From positions 124,001-188,000 of the forward strand of contig JBLZWL010000003.1 in assembly GCA_049194865.1 (NCBI GenBank): a stretch of 64,000 nt of DNA. Reading direction: 5' to 3'. Under the pieces are notes generated by a model. It had not been told where the DNA came from, did no database searches, and saw only the letters and a list, made by a program, of their open reading frames with translations. Numbering within the stretch: position 1 is the stretch's first letter; each line of letters starts with the position of its first letter. Below are positions 43,096 to 52,473 of the stretch, piece by piece. The position numbers were made by a program, and so were the translations under genes. The stretch is from Myxococcus terminator_A (lineage in GTDB: Bacteria; Myxococcota; Myxococcia; Myxococcales; Myxococcaceae).

Positions 43096-43893
43096 ATGAG
43101 TGAATCGGGCAGTCAGGCGGCAGCGAAGCTGGTCATCGAGGTGAAGGACCTCCACAAGTCCTTCGGCGACAACGCGGCGCTGCGCGGGGCGAACCTCGTC
43201 GTGCCCGAGGGCACCACCTGCGTGCTGATGGGCGTGTCCGGCTCCGGCAAGTCCGTGCTGATGAAGCACGTCATGGGGCTGATGACGCCGGACAGCGGCT
43301 CGGTGAAGGTCAACGGCGAGGAGGTGTCGGAGCTGAGCGAGAAGGCGCTGGACCAGATGCGCCGTCAGCAGGGCATCCTGTTCCAGGCCAACGCCCTGTT
43401 CGACTCGCTCAACGTCTACGACAACGTGGCCTTCCCGCTGCGCCAGCGCACCCGCATGTCCGAGGAGGAGATTCGCCAGACGGTGGACAAGACGCTCGCC
43501 AGCGTGGGGCTGTCCCACGCGTCGACGCGTTTCCCGGGCGAGCTGTCCGGCGGCATGCAGAAGCGCGTGGGCTTCGCGCGCGCCGCCATCCTCCAGCCAA
43601 AAATCCTCCTCTACGACGACCCCACGGCCGGGTTGGACCCGCTCACCACGGCCTCCGTCAACGAAATCATCTTCACCGGCAAGCAGCAGCTCGGCGCCAC
43701 GTCGCTGGTGATTACGCCCGACGTCGCCTCCGCCTTCGGCATGGCGGACCACATGGCGCTGATGCACGAGGGCCGCGTCGTCGAGTATGGCCCGCCCGAC
43801 GCCTTCCGCGAATCCCAGCACCCCGCAGTGAAGGCCTTCCTCAACAACTACCTCCGACGCCGCTCCCAGCGCGGACGCACCGCCGGGAGCTGA
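43096..43893 (+). CDS. MlaF-like ABC ATPase with degenerate active site
   Basis: 265 residues. Walker A GVSGSGKS (46-53), Q-loop Gln97 region, LSGGM signature (150-154) and D-loop AGLDP are intact, in the style of MlaF/Ttg2A/TGD3 lipid-transport ATPases. But the Walker B end reads ILLYDDP, so the catalytic Glu is Asp175, and the switch segment reads VITPDVA, so the H-loop His is Pro208. Both changes normally cripple ATP hydrolysis. No MlaE/MlaD genes are adjacent. It ends 6 bp before the stop of the convergent lipoprotein. Confidence 0.87.
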   Translation: MSESGSQAAAKLVIEVKDLHKSFGDNAALRGANLVVPEGTTCVLMGVSGSGKSVLMKHVMGLMTPDSGSVKVNGEEVSELSEKALDQMRRQQGILFQANALFDSLNVYDNVAFPLRQRTRMSEEEIRQTVDKTLASVGLSHASTRFPGELSGGMQKRVGFARAAILQPKILLYDDPTAGLDPLTTASVNEIIFTGKQQLGATSLVITPDVASAFGMADHMALMHEGRVVEYGPPDAFRESQHPAVKAFLNNYLRRRSQRGRTAGS

Positions 43894-43899
43894 GGCGCT

Positions 43900-45546
43900 T
43901 CACGGCGTGCAGTAGCGCACCGAGTCCAGGTAGCTGCCGTCCAGCGTGGTCGTCATGTACATGGCGCCCACGCGGCGGGGCGCGAGCTTCTCCATCAGGA
44001 CCCACTGCGCATACCGATGCAGTGGCAGGTATTCGGAGTCCGGAGACCTGTCCACCGCGGCCTGCCCCTCGTCCAAGGTCCACAGGCGTCCATTCCATCC
44101 GAGCCAGTCATCGCCTCCCGGCGGCGGCGCTTGATGGTCCTTGAACTCAGCGAGCCACCCCAGCCGCAGCACGCCTTCGTCCGCGAGGGCGCCATACCAG
44201 ATGGTCTCTGTCGTGGGCGCCTCCGCCCACTTCTCCGGCAACCCACCGCCGAAAAGGTTCTGGACCACCTGAAGCTGTCGGGTCCAGTCCGGCGCGTAGC
44301 TCACTCGCAGCACCAGCACGGGCGACGCCAGCGGCCCACCGCGCGCGGAGCCTAGATCCACCAGCAAGGGCATCGACTCCTCGGAGGTTTCGAAGGAGCG
44401 CTCAACCCCCACCGGGTCCAGGTTGGCATCGAAGCGACGCAGTCGCACGGTGTCACCCGGAATCCCCGACTGATCACTCATGGCGACCAGAATCTCTCCA
44501 TTGCGCAGCCACAGGACATTCGCCAGCCTCTGCGTGACATTCCCCTCGCTCGTGAAGAGTGACTTGGGCGCCGTGAGCACCGTTCCCTCGGCATCCGTCA
44601 CCGTCCCCATCACCTGCATCGGCGGGGACTGCGCGGAACCCGAGCGCCAGATGACCACCACCCGGTCCCCCGCGACGGACGTCGCCGCACGGGTGCTTCC
44701 ACTGTCCAACGCCCTGTCGAGGAGCGGGTACTCCACCAGCCCTCCCTCGGGCAGCGAAGTCGGCGCACCTCGGACATCGAGCGGGACCAGATACGCCCGG
44801 AGCGGCGCCCCCCCATTGAGCGCCACGGTGGAGTAGTGCAGCGCGAAGCCGGCTTCCGTGCGCACGAGCTGGGCGGACTGGAGCGTCCCCGCGGGGGCTT
44901 CCGTCCGAATCCACGGCATCGACACGCTCGCCGTCCCCTGGATGGACAACTCCGAGCTCAATCGCAGGATGAGGACCCTGTTGCTGTCGCCAATGGTCAC
45001 GAACACGCCGCTGTCCGTCTTGAGACTGGAGACCTGCCCGAACGCCGTCTCCAGGCTCGTCACGCGGGACCAGCTCGGAGGGTCCGTCACGCCATCGCAA
45101 TCGTTGTCGAGCCCGTCGCAGCGCGTCTCCGCTCCCTCCTCGTAGTCCGCGCCATACGAGCGCCCCGTGCACACCGCCTCATAGGCGCCGTCCACCCAGG
45201 CCCGCCGTGCCCCCGCGCAGACACCTCGCGTCTTCTCACACGCCAGCGGCTCCACGCCGCCATCCGGCTCGGGCGTACCAGCGTCCTCGGGCGTCCCCGC
45301 ATCCTCGGGAGTGCCGGCATCCGGCTCGGGCGTCCCCGCATCCTCGGGCACGCCACCATCCGGTCCACCGTCGGTGCCAGTGCCCCCTCCATCCTCGGGC
45401 CGGCCCCCATCCCTGCCTCCGTCCTCCACCACGCTCGGGCCCGAGTCCCGCGTCCCCTCATCCTTCGAGCCCGAGGAGCCACACGCCGCCGCCATCACCG
45501 CCAGCAGCAGGAGCCCCACCCCCGCATGAACATGCCTTGCTTGCAT
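43900..45546 (-). CDS. Lipoprotein with PEDAG repeats and MopE motif
   Basis: 548 residues. Lipoprotein signal ending MAAAC (Cys22). A 70-residue acidic, low-complexity linker follows (runs of DGG and PEDAGTPEPDAG). Then CDGLDNDCDGVTD, the MopE/thrombospondin-like calcium- or copper-binding motif common in myxobacterial lipoproteins. The rest (about 165-548) is a large domain of unknown fold with VWVRLRRFDANLDPVGVERSFETSEE-like strands. Likely outer-membrane or surface protein; no enzymatic motif seen. Confidence 0.78.
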   Translation of the reverse strand: MQARHVHAGVGLLLLAVMAAACGSSGSKDEGTRDSGPSVVEDGGRDGGRPEDGGGTGTDGGPDGGVPEDAGTPEPDAGTPEDAGTPEDAGTPEPDGGVEPLACEKTRGVCAGARRAWVDGAYEAVCTGRSYGADYEEGAETRCDGLDNDCDGVTDPPSWSRVTSLETAFGQVSSLKTDSGVFVTIGDSNRVLILRLSSELSIQGTASVSMPWIRTEAPAGTLQSAQLVRTEAGFALHYSTVALNGGAPLRAYLVPLDVRGAPTSLPEGGLVEYPLLDRALDSGSTRAATSVAGDRVVVIWRSGSAQSPPMQVMGTVTDAEGTVLTAPKSLFTSEGNVTQRLANVLWLRNGEILVAMSDQSGIPGDTVRLRRFDANLDPVGVERSFETSEESMPLLVDLGSARGGPLASPVLVLRVSYAPDWTRQLQVVQNLFGGGLPEKWAEAPTTETIWYGALADEGVLRLGWLAEFKDHQAPPPGGDDWLGWNGRLWTLDEGQAAVDRSPDSEYLPLHRYAQWVLMEKLAPRRVGAMYMTTTLDGSYLDSVRYCTP

Positions 45547-45709
45547 GCCAGGCAGGATGACACGGCACGTTCCAGGAAAGCCAAGCCCCAGACATGCACC
45601 CCGTGGAATGCTTTACTCACGCAACTATTTCGCAGGGCCTGGTCAGCCTCACATCCCCATCCACGTCGCGTGCGAGGCTTTTCCACACGGCGCGTCCCTC
45701 TCGCGGGGC

Positions 45710-45740
45710 CCCGCGAGGAGCCTGTCTGCCTCCTCGCGGG
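45710..45740. terminator. Terminator hairpin after di-heme gene
   Basis: CCCGCGAGGAG pairs perfectly with CTCCTCGCGGG (11 bp, 9-base loop), about 20 bp after the stop of the 45761 gene on the minus strand. A separate 16-bp palindrome TCGCGGGGCCCCGCGA sits at 45701-45716. Confidence 0.6.
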
Positions 45741-45760
45741 TGAGCCCTCCGACTCGACTG

Positions 45761-48562
45761 CTAGCGATTGAGGCCGATGCGCGGACCCGAGCCCGGCGGC
45801 ACGCAGGTGTAGGTCACCTCCTGGCCCGCCGTCTTCGCGTAGTTGCGCAGCGTCGCGTCCGTCACGTTCGCCGTCGTCCCGTCATCCGGCGTGAAGGCAT
45901 TCGCGGACGGGCTGAAGAGGAAGCCCTTCACGCGGCCCCCGAGCGCCACCTTCGCCACCAGGTCACACTCCGTCACCGCGCCTCCCAGAATCTTCGAGGT
46001 GAACGGCGTGCGCGCACGCTGCAACAGCAGGTCGATGCGCGTCCCCACGCTCGCGGAGTTCGTGTTCGTCAACGTCACCTGCTGACCGACAATCGGCGCC
46101 AGGTCCGTGTCGAACGCGAGCAACAACTGCTCCACGTCCCGCCGCGTCCCATCCGGGTTGTTCAACGGGAAGCCCACGCCGAGGCTCGGGATGAACACGA
46201 TGGCCGACAGGAACCGCGCCGCGGTGTCCACCGCGCCGTCATGCACGAAGCCAAAGCCACGCACCTGGTCCCCTTGCCAGCCACTGTCCGGCGCCAGGAA
46301 GAAGGGCGTCGTCGCGTTCCCGAACATGCCGACCTTTTGATAGATGTTGCGCAGGTGGGGGATCTTCACAATCTGGGGGATGTTCTCGAAGCTCACCCGA
46401 CCATCCGTCCCGAAGAAGCCCTGGGACGCGTCGATGCGGTGACACCCCTCACACGTGAAGCCCAGCCCCTCTCCGAACGGAATGCCGTCCGAGCGACGCG
46501 TGCCCGAGTAGAAGTTCAGGCCCCGCTGCTGCGCCGCCGTCAGCGTGTTGTCCAGGTTGCGCACCGGGTTCGGCGGCAACTGCACCTGCAACTGGAAGTC
46601 GGTGAAGCGCTGCATCTCCGCCACCGTGGGCATGCTCGCCCGGCCCAGCAGGCCCTCGAACGCGACGATGAAGTTCATGAAGGACAGGTTCGGGTCCAGC
46701 TGCCCCACGCCGAAGAAGCCCGTGGAGCGGTCGCCACGCCAGTGCATCGCACCGGAGTTGACCATGCCGCGCAGCGTCTGCGTCGTCATGGGGCCCTTCA
46801 TCGGGTGGAAGTCCTCCACGTTGCCGGAGCCGTTGATGTGCGGCTTGAGCAGCTCCGCCGCGCCCAACAGGCGCCCCGGAATCGTGTTCACCGTCACGTC
46901 CTCGTCCGGATTGCCCAAATCCCACGCGAGGTCATCCATGTCGCCGAAGATGTGGCAGCTCGCGCACGAGGCCTCGCCGTTGGCGGAGAGCGTCGAGGCG
47001 TCGTAGAGCACCGGCCGCCCCTGCACCACCGACGCTGGCTCCGGGTTGGCCAGCACCTGCTTGCCCAGCTCCACGCGCGTGGCCAGGTCGATGACCTTCA
47101 CCGCGTTGTCGAAGCGGGTCATCACATAGAGGCGGTTGCGCGTCTCATCCAGAATCAGGCCGCTGGGCCCACCACCGCTGACCGGGATGTACGCGGCGCT
47201 GGCGACCTTCGGGTTGAAGCTGTCCGCCTCCAGGGCCTGCGTGTCGAACACGCCCACCTTGCTGGAGCTGTACGCGGCCACGTAGAGCTTCCGGCCATCG
47301 CGGCTCACCACCATGTCCAGCGGCATGGAGAGGCTGTGCGCCTTCGCCGCCGGGTCGAACCCGGGCTCGTTCGCCAGCTTCGCGTAGTCCAGGTGCTTGT
47401 TCAGGTGCCGGGGCAGCACGGTGCCGCCGAGGATGGCGGTGATGCGCGTCTCCGCCAGGTGGCCCTGCACCGTGGTGCCGCCGTAGTTGCCGGGACCCTC
47501 GAAGCGGACGTGGTTGAAGGCCTCCGTGTTGGACACGTACACCGTGCCCGTCACCGGGTTGGTCACCATGTTGAACAGCGTGGTGCCCACGTGCGGATAG
47601 GCCGCCTTCTGGCCCAGGGTGTTCGCGTCGAGCGCGAAGACGTCCTGGTCCGGCAGCCGGAAGCGCACCGCGTTGTTCCAGTTGCGCCCCAGCTCGTCCT
47701 GCCACTTGTTGGACTGGTTGTTGTACTTCACGATGAGCGCGACTTCGGGCGCCGGCACGCCCTGGTGGTTGGTGGCCGGGCCCGGGCTGCCACCTGGATA
47801 GATGGAGCCATTCACCAGACAGGGCAGGTAGGGATTGAAGCCCTCACACACCGTCTCCTCCAGCAGGGAGGTCGTCTGGTTGCCAGACTTGAACACGGCC
47901 GCATACACCGTCTGTCCATCCGGGCTCACCGTCAGCGCCCGAGGCGTGTCACCGAACAGGTTGAGGATGCGCACCGGCGTGCCACCCAGCGTCGTGCCCA
48001 GGTTCGCCGGGTCGAACACCCAGACATCCGCGCGCCCCACGCCCGGTGTGGTGAGCTGCGGGTCTCCCGCGCCCGGCACCGCCGCAATCGAGGAGTGCGT
48101 GCGGTGCTGTCCCCGGTGCGCCGTGGTGATGAACGCCCGGCCCCCCGTGCCCGCGAAGACGAGGTCTCTGGGCTCGTCACCCACCAACAACGTGCGCACC
48201 ACGCGCGGCGTGCCCGTGAGCGAGACGACGCTGACACTGTCCGACAGGTGGTTGACCACCCAGACCTCGTTGTTGCCTCGCGGCGCCACCGCGACAGGCT
48301 CCAGTCCCACCGGAACCTTCGCCTGCAGCGCGAGCCCCGTGGCCCCCACCGTGAAGATGGACAGGCTGTTGTCCGGAGTGTTCACCGCGAACAGCCGCGT
48401 GCCATCCGGTGACAGCGCGAGCGGACGGACATGGCCGCTCTCGAAGGCGAGGAAGGAAGGTGCCGCCGCTTCCGCCGGCGTGAAGGCCGGTGTCATGACA
48501 GCGAGCAGCGACAGCGCCGCCAGCAAGGACTTCTGGATGCTTCTGAGTCTCGGGGGAGTCAT
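45761..48562 (-). CDS. Di-heme beta-propeller cytochrome-like protein
   Basis: 933 residues from ATG 48562, which opens a Sec signal (QKSLLAALSLLAVMTPAFTPAEAAA). Residues about 45-450 form a YncE/surface-layer-like propeller with VNTPDNSLSIFTVGATG, VGLEPVAVAPRGNNEVWVVNHLSDSVSVVSL and VTVSPDGQTVYAAVF strands. Two c-type haem sites follow: CASCH (Cys533, Cys536, His537) and CEGCH (Cys704, Cys707, His708). The architecture recalls di-heme MauG/cytochrome-c-peroxidase-like proteins fused to a propeller. Periplasmic redox enzyme; substrate unknown. Confidence 0.82.
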   Translation of the reverse strand: MTPPRLRSIQKSLLAALSLLAVMTPAFTPAEAAAPSFLAFESGHVRPLALSPDGTRLFAVNTPDNSLSIFTVGATGLALQAKVPVGLEPVAVAPRGNNEVWVVNHLSDSVSVVSLTGTPRVVRTLLVGDEPRDLVFAGTGGRAFITTAHRGQHRTHSSIAAVPGAGDPQLTTPGVGRADVWVFDPANLGTTLGGTPVRILNLFGDTPRALTVSPDGQTVYAAVFKSGNQTTSLLEETVCEGFNPYLPCLVNGSIYPGGSPGPATNHQGVPAPEVALIVKYNNQSNKWQDELGRNWNNAVRFRLPDQDVFALDANTLGQKAAYPHVGTTLFNMVTNPVTGTVYVSNTEAFNHVRFEGPGNYGGTTVQGHLAETRITAILGGTVLPRHLNKHLDYAKLANEPGFDPAAKAHSLSMPLDMVVSRDGRKLYVAAYSSSKVGVFDTQALEADSFNPKVASAAYIPVSGGGPSGLILDETRNRLYVMTRFDNAVKVIDLATRVELGKQVLANPEPASVVQGRPVLYDASTLSANGEASCASCHIFGDMDDLAWDLGNPDEDVTVNTIPGRLLGAAELLKPHINGSGNVEDFHPMKGPMTTQTLRGMVNSGAMHWRGDRSTGFFGVGQLDPNLSFMNFIVAFEGLLGRASMPTVAEMQRFTDFQLQVQLPPNPVRNLDNTLTAAQQRGLNFYSGTRRSDGIPFGEGLGFTCEGCHRIDASQGFFGTDGRVSFENIPQIVKIPHLRNIYQKVGMFGNATTPFFLAPDSGWQGDQVRGFGFVHDGAVDTAARFLSAIVFIPSLGVGFPLNNPDGTRRDVEQLLLAFDTDLAPIVGQQVTLTNTNSASVGTRIDLLLQRARTPFTSKILGGAVTECDLVAKVALGGRVKGFLFSPSANAFTPDDGTTANVTDATLRNYAKTAGQEVTYTCVPPGSGPRIGLNR

Positions 48563-48871
48563 GGGGAAGCCAGACCTCTGGGTATGACGAGGGGGACAAC
48601 GCACACGCCGACCAAGGCGCGGCGGGGCATCTGCCGACGGAAGGGTGAAGCCAGAATGTGAGCGGGGTGGAAAAGCGTGGCGCCTCTGAACCGCTACGCT
48701 CGAGGCGGTCTACAGACAGACATAACGCAATGCGTCACAGGGAAGGCACGCGATGCGAGGGCAAGCATCCTCACCTCCGACATGGCAGGATTCCGAGGAA
48801 GACAAGGTACCGGGGGATGCGCCTTGGGTGCTTGCTCCGTTCCGCCAATTCCTTTGACCGAAGGCGACAAC
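48563..48871. other. Intergenic, divergent cytochrome / AraC
   Basis: 309 bp between divergent genes. It holds an 11-bp palindrome ACGCA-A-TGCGT at 48725-48735. No gene or RNA is evident. Confidence 0.4.
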
Positions 48872-49894
48872 ATGAGCTCTCCGGCGACCATGTTGACGAG
48901 CTGGGCGCTGGCGCTCCACCGGACGCTGGAGCTGCGCGGCGTGGACTCGCATGCGCTGTTCGTGCAGGCGGGACTGAACCCGGGGCTGCTGGGAGACGCC
49001 AACGCGCGGTATCCGCAAAAGGGGATGACTCGGCTGTGGCGGCTGGCGGTGGAGCGCTCGGGGGAGCCGGCCATTGGACTGGAGATGGCGCGGCAGGTGA
49101 GCCCCACGACGTTCCATGCGGTGGGCTACCGGCTGAATGCGTCCAGCACGCTGCGCGAGGCCTTCGAGCGGCTGGTGCACGCGGTGGCGCTGGTCTCCGA
49201 TGCGCTCCGGCCGGCCTTCACGCGAGATGGGGACTGCTATCAGGTGATCCTCTTCGACGGGGGCGATGGGCCGCACCTGTGCGAGGAGGAGACGGACGCG
49301 GTGGCGTACCTGCTCGTGCGCTTCTGCCGGGTGGTGTACGGCAAGGAATTGTCGCCGCGCGAGGTGCTGCTGCGCCGCCCGGAGCCGGCGGACCTGACGC
49401 CTTACGCGAAGCTGTTCCGGTGCAAGGTGACCTTCGGAGCGAATGCGGACGTGCTGGTGTACGAGCGTCCGCCGTTCGAGGTGACGCTGCCGGGAGCGAA
49501 TCCGGAGCTGGCGCGCATCAATGACGAGCTCATCACCCGGCACCTGGCCCGGCAGGCGGGGCAGGACGTGGTGGCGCGGGTGCGCGCGGTGTTGCTGGAG
49601 CTGCTGCCACAGGGAGAGCCGTCGCAGGAGAAGGTGGCGGAGCGGCTGCACATGAGCGCGCGGAGTTTGCAGCGGAGGTTGGTGGATTCGGGGTCGGGGT
49701 TCCGTGAGTTGCTCGCGGAGACTCGCCGGACGCTGGCCCTGTCGTATCTCTCCGAGCCTGGGCGGTCGGTGAGCGAGATTGCGTATCTGTTGGGCTTCTC
49801 CGATGTGAGCACGTTCACCCGCGCGTTCCGGCGGTGGACGGGACAACCTCCGAGCCGCTTCGGGACGCCGGCTCGGGCTCGCTCGGGTTCGTGA
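48872..49894 (+). CDS. AraC-family regulator (arabinose-binding-like)
   Basis: 340 residues from ATG 48872. The N-terminal 200 residues match the arabinose-operon-protein-like ligand domain (RGVDSHALFVQAGLNPGLLGDANARYP, VSPTTFHAVGYRLNASSTLREAFERL). The C-terminus is the AraC DNA-binding pair: SQEKVAERLHMSARSLQRRLVDSGSGFRELLAETRRTLALSYLSEPGRSVSEIAYLLGFSDVSTFTRAFRRWTGQPPSRF. Target unknown; the divergent di-heme gene is the obvious candidate. Confidence 0.88.
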   Translation: MSSPATMLTSWALALHRTLELRGVDSHALFVQAGLNPGLLGDANARYPQKGMTRLWRLAVERSGEPAIGLEMARQVSPTTFHAVGYRLNASSTLREAFERLVHAVALVSDALRPAFTRDGDCYQVILFDGGDGPHLCEEETDAVAYLLVRFCRVVYGKELSPREVLLRRPEPADLTPYAKLFRCKVTFGANADVLVYERPPFEVTLPGANPELARINDELITRHLARQAGQDVVARVRAVLLELLPQGEPSQEKVAERLHMSARSLQRRLVDSGSGFRELLAETRRTLALSYLSEPGRSVSEIAYLLGFSDVSTFTRAFRRWTGQPPSRFGTPARARSGS

Positions 49895-49924
49895 GGCTCG
49901 GGGCCAACGTGCCCCGAGCAGAGC

Positions 49925-50755
49925 TCATTCGGCGAAGGCGCCCTCCGTCGCGCGCAGCGCGGAGAAGAGCTCCTGCTGCGCCTCGCGAAGCTCCTTCGGT
50001 ATGCCACGGGCCATCGGCGCGAGGAGCCAGAGGGGTGGCCCGCCGTCGAGTTCCTTCTCGAGCTGGAGCCGGGCGTCCCCGTGCGCGAGGAAGGATGGGA
50101 GCGCGGCTCGTCCAAGGCCGACGCAACACGCATCGCGCATGGCCAGGAGTGAGCCGCACGTCACGGCACCCGGCACGTCCTTGGGCACCTCGCGCCACCA
50201 ACCCATCGAGGACTTGGCTCGCAGCCCGACGCTCGGCTGCAGCCAACCCGATGCTCCGCCTCGCGCGCGATACACTCCGACCTTCAACCGCCCGAGCCGT
50301 CGACCGCGCAGCGACCCGCTCGGGTTCTGACCGGGACGAAGAGCGAGGTCGACCTGCCCTGGCAGCAGCTCGAGCTCGTCGTCACTCACAAGCACCTCTA
50401 CCGCCTGCACGGGCCTGGCCTTCGCGAGCGCGAGGAACAAGAGCGGCGCCAGCACGTCGCTGGTCGTGATGACGAGGGTTCGTTCCCGGCCCCTTCTCTC
50501 GGACCCCACGAAGTCCTCGATTTCCCTCGCGGTCACGCGCATGGGCGCGGCCCTCTCCGCGATTCGCAGCGTCAGCGCGCTCGGTACGAGTCGAGCGCCC
50601 CGCGCGAACAGAGCCGTGCCGAGACGCGCCTCCAGTGCCGCGACCCTCCTCGACACCGAAGAATGTCGAAGCGAAAGCTCGCGTCCCGCGGCCTCGACGC
50701 TGCCAGTGCGAACAAGCGCCTCGATGGTTTGAAGCTCGTCCCAGGAGATGTGCAT
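49925..50755 (-). CDS. LysR-family transcriptional regulator
   Basis: 276 residues from ATG 50755. The N-terminal HTH (MHISWDELQTIEALVRTGSVEAAGRELSLRHSSVSRRVAALEARLG) is typical; the rest is the periplasmic-binding-like effector domain (RTLVITTSDVLAPLLFLALAKARPVQAVEVLVSDDELELLPGQVDLALRPGQNP). A perfect 20-bp inverted repeat (50747-50766) covers its start codon. Divergent from the pirin gene, the usual arrangement for a LysR target. Inducer unknown. Confidence 0.86.
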   Translation of the reverse strand: MHISWDELQTIEALVRTGSVEAAGRELSLRHSSVSRRVAALEARLGTALFARGARLVPSALTLRIAERAAPMRVTAREIEDFVGSERRGRERTLVITTSDVLAPLLFLALAKARPVQAVEVLVSDDELELLPGQVDLALRPGQNPSGSLRGRRLGRLKVGVYRARGGASGWLQPSVGLRAKSSMGWWREVPKDVPGAVTCGSLLAMRDACCVGLGRAALPSFLAHGDARLQLEKELDGGPPLWLLAPMARGIPKELREAQQELFSALRATEGAFAE

Positions 50756-50766
50756 ATGTGCACATC
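50747..50766. promoter_or_regulatory. 20-bp inverted repeat over LysR start
   Basis: GATGTGCA-TATG-TGCACATC, perfect arms, overlapping the start codon of the LysR gene. Autoregulatory site candidate. Confidence 0.6.
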
Positions 50767-50952
50767 CTCTGTGCGCTCGCTTGGAGCTGTCAAACGAGCC
50801 ATGCCGAGGTAATTCTTCAAGCGCACCCCAGCGCGAGAGGAAACAACCATGGTCGGCGATCCGGACAACCTGCCCGTTGGCTTCGCGACCACTGACAACG
50901 CGACGACGTCGATGCGCTCCTCGCGCGCTACGCTGACGGCGAGGTTGAAGTC

Positions 50953-51726
50953 GTGAAGCTCTCCCGTCGCACGTTCGTCGCCGGAAGCGCCGTGGCCCTG
51001 TCCGGTTGTCACACCGAAAAGAGCTTGCCCATGCCACACGTCGAACACCGCCCGCTCGCATCGCTGCCTAGAACCACGCTTTCGTGGCTCTCGCTCCGGG
51101 ACCACTTCGTCGCGACGGTGGGCCCCCACTCCGGCCAGGGTCGGCCGCTGGGGCCGCTGCTCGTCCTCGCGGATGCGACGTTCGCGCCGAAATCGCGGTT
51201 CCCCCTTCACCCGCATGAGGAGATGGAGATCCTCAGCATCGTCGTGGACGGGACGCTGTCCCATCACGGAAACCAGGCTCACGGCGCGACGATGGGCCCG
51301 CGGACCGCGCAGTTGATTTCGGCGCGGAGCGGGATGGTGCACGCCGAGGGAAACGACACAGACCGACCGACGCGGATGCTCCAGTTGTGGTTCCGGCCGC
51401 ACACGTACGGCGGCCCCCCTGCCTACTACTCGCGCCAGCTCTCGGATGACGGACGTCAGCTCATCGCGGGCGACGAAGGGATGCCTCTGCGCGCCGACGT
51501 GCGGGTCTGGTGGCTCCCGCTCGTCGCGGGCCGGCCCGAGAAGCTGACGCTCGACCGCGTCCGTAACGGATACCTGCTCGCGACGACGGGACCGCTTCGG
51601 GTTGAGGCGCTCCAGGGCGGCGCGGGTGTGAACCTGGCGCTCGGCGAAGGCGCCGTGCTCGGCGAGGGTTCGGTCACGGTGACAGCGGACATCGCGAGTT
51701 CGGCGCTCTGGATTGACCTTCCTTGA
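50953..51726 (+). CDS. Exported pirin-like cupin, Tat lipoprotein
   Basis: 257 residues, GTG start at 50953 with gaggttgaag upstream. Unusually for pirin, the N-terminus MKLSRRTFVAGSAVALSGC has a twin-arginine motif (SRRTFV) and a lipobox (LSGC, Cys19), so it should be exported by Tat and lipidated. Cupin metal site: HPHEE (His86, His88) and MVHAEG (His130, Glu132), with RFPLHPHEEMEILSIVVDG and LQLWFRPH strands of the pirin family. Known pirins are quercetin dioxygenases or regulators in the cytoplasm. Divergent from the LysR regulator. Confidence 0.83.
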   Translation: MKLSRRTFVAGSAVALSGCHTEKSLPMPHVEHRPLASLPRTTLSWLSLRDHFVATVGPHSGQGRPLGPLLVLADATFAPKSRFPLHPHEEMEILSIVVDGTLSHHGNQAHGATMGPRTAQLISARSGMVHAEGNDTDRPTRMLQLWFRPHTYGGPPAYYSRQLSDDGRQLIAGDEGMPLRADVRVWWLPLVAGRPEKLTLDRVRNGYLLATTGPLRVEALQGGAGVNLALGEGAVLGEGSVTVTADIASSALWIDLP

Positions 51727-51744
51727 TGCGGTGGCTCTTCGGGC

Positions 51745-52467
51745 TCAGCGGGTTGGCAGCTCGCGGAACCTGAGGCCGTCCAATTCCAGCCGGAGCACGG
51801 CGTCTTTGAAACGCTCCGTGCCGATGACCATGGTGGCGAAGTTGGCCAGTCGGAACAGGTCCAGGTCCGTGGGCAGGGAAGCCGCGTCCAGGATGGGCTC
51901 GTCAGGCCGAGAGAAACCAAACCGCCCGCATGTTGGACACGGCGTCGACATGCCCGGGGGAATGCAGTCCGGGTGGAGCCTCCCATGGGGAGCCACCTGG
52001 AGTTCCAACAGCTCCGGTGGGGGCTTCTGCCGGAATCGCAATGCCGTGGGATGGCCTGTCAGGCTCTTCACTCCCTCTGCATGGAGGCGCTCCATGGCTT
52101 CACGCTGAATCAGCGGCGCCGATATCACCCAGGCGAATGCAGGCAGCTTCCCGAACGACTTCCCCACCATCGGCCCGAAGCGCGTACCCGGAGGAAGCGC
52201 GACATTCGGGGGTGCCAGCGGACGGACCAGTTCTCGCAGGCGCACGAACTCTGAAAAAGGTTCGGGCCGGGCCTTCTCCAATTCGCGGTGCTCCGGTAAG
52301 GGCGACAGGTCCACACCGGGGTAGAAGTGGCCGGTGCCACCCCAAGTAGCGCCGCAGGCGGGGCACCCCTTCAAACCGGGCAGCAGCCACTTGTGAATAC
52401 CCTCGACCTCCCCGCCATGCTTCGCCACTGCAATGGCGTCCTCATCCACCCAGAAGAATCGGCTCAT
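51745..52467 (-). CDS. Double-CXXCG protein, likely SitI-like immunity
   Basis: 240 residues. Two CxxCG motifs (CPACG at 35-39 and CPTCG at 177-181), probably zinc-binding, define the myxobacterial double-CXXCG family. It lies 6 bp after the lipoprotein toxin-type gene at 52474, gagggc before its ATG. In Myxococcus, families of this type are paired with TIGR02269-type lipoproteins, and SitA/SitI systems act as toxin and immunity proteins in outer-membrane-exchange killing. The immunity role is inferred from pairing; no signal peptide, so it acts inside the cell, as immunity to a nuclease requires. Confidence 0.8.
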   Translation of the reverse strand: MSRFFWVDEDAIAVAKHGGEVEGIHKWLLPGLKGCPACGATWGGTGHFYPGVDLSPLPEHRELEKARPEPFSEFVRLRELVRPLAPPNVALPPGTRFGPMVGKSFGKLPAFAWVISAPLIQREAMERLHAEGVKSLTGHPTALRFRQKPPPELLELQVAPHGRLHPDCIPPGMSTPCPTCGRFGFSRPDEPILDAASLPTDLDLFRLANFATMVIGTERFKDAVLRLELDGLRFRELPTR

Positions 52468-52473
52468 GTGCCC

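Noticed and set aside
45545..48412. 955-codon plus-strand frame opposite the di-heme gene
   Set aside because: Antisense to a gene with two haem motifs and a signal; Arg/His/Val-rich noise composition.
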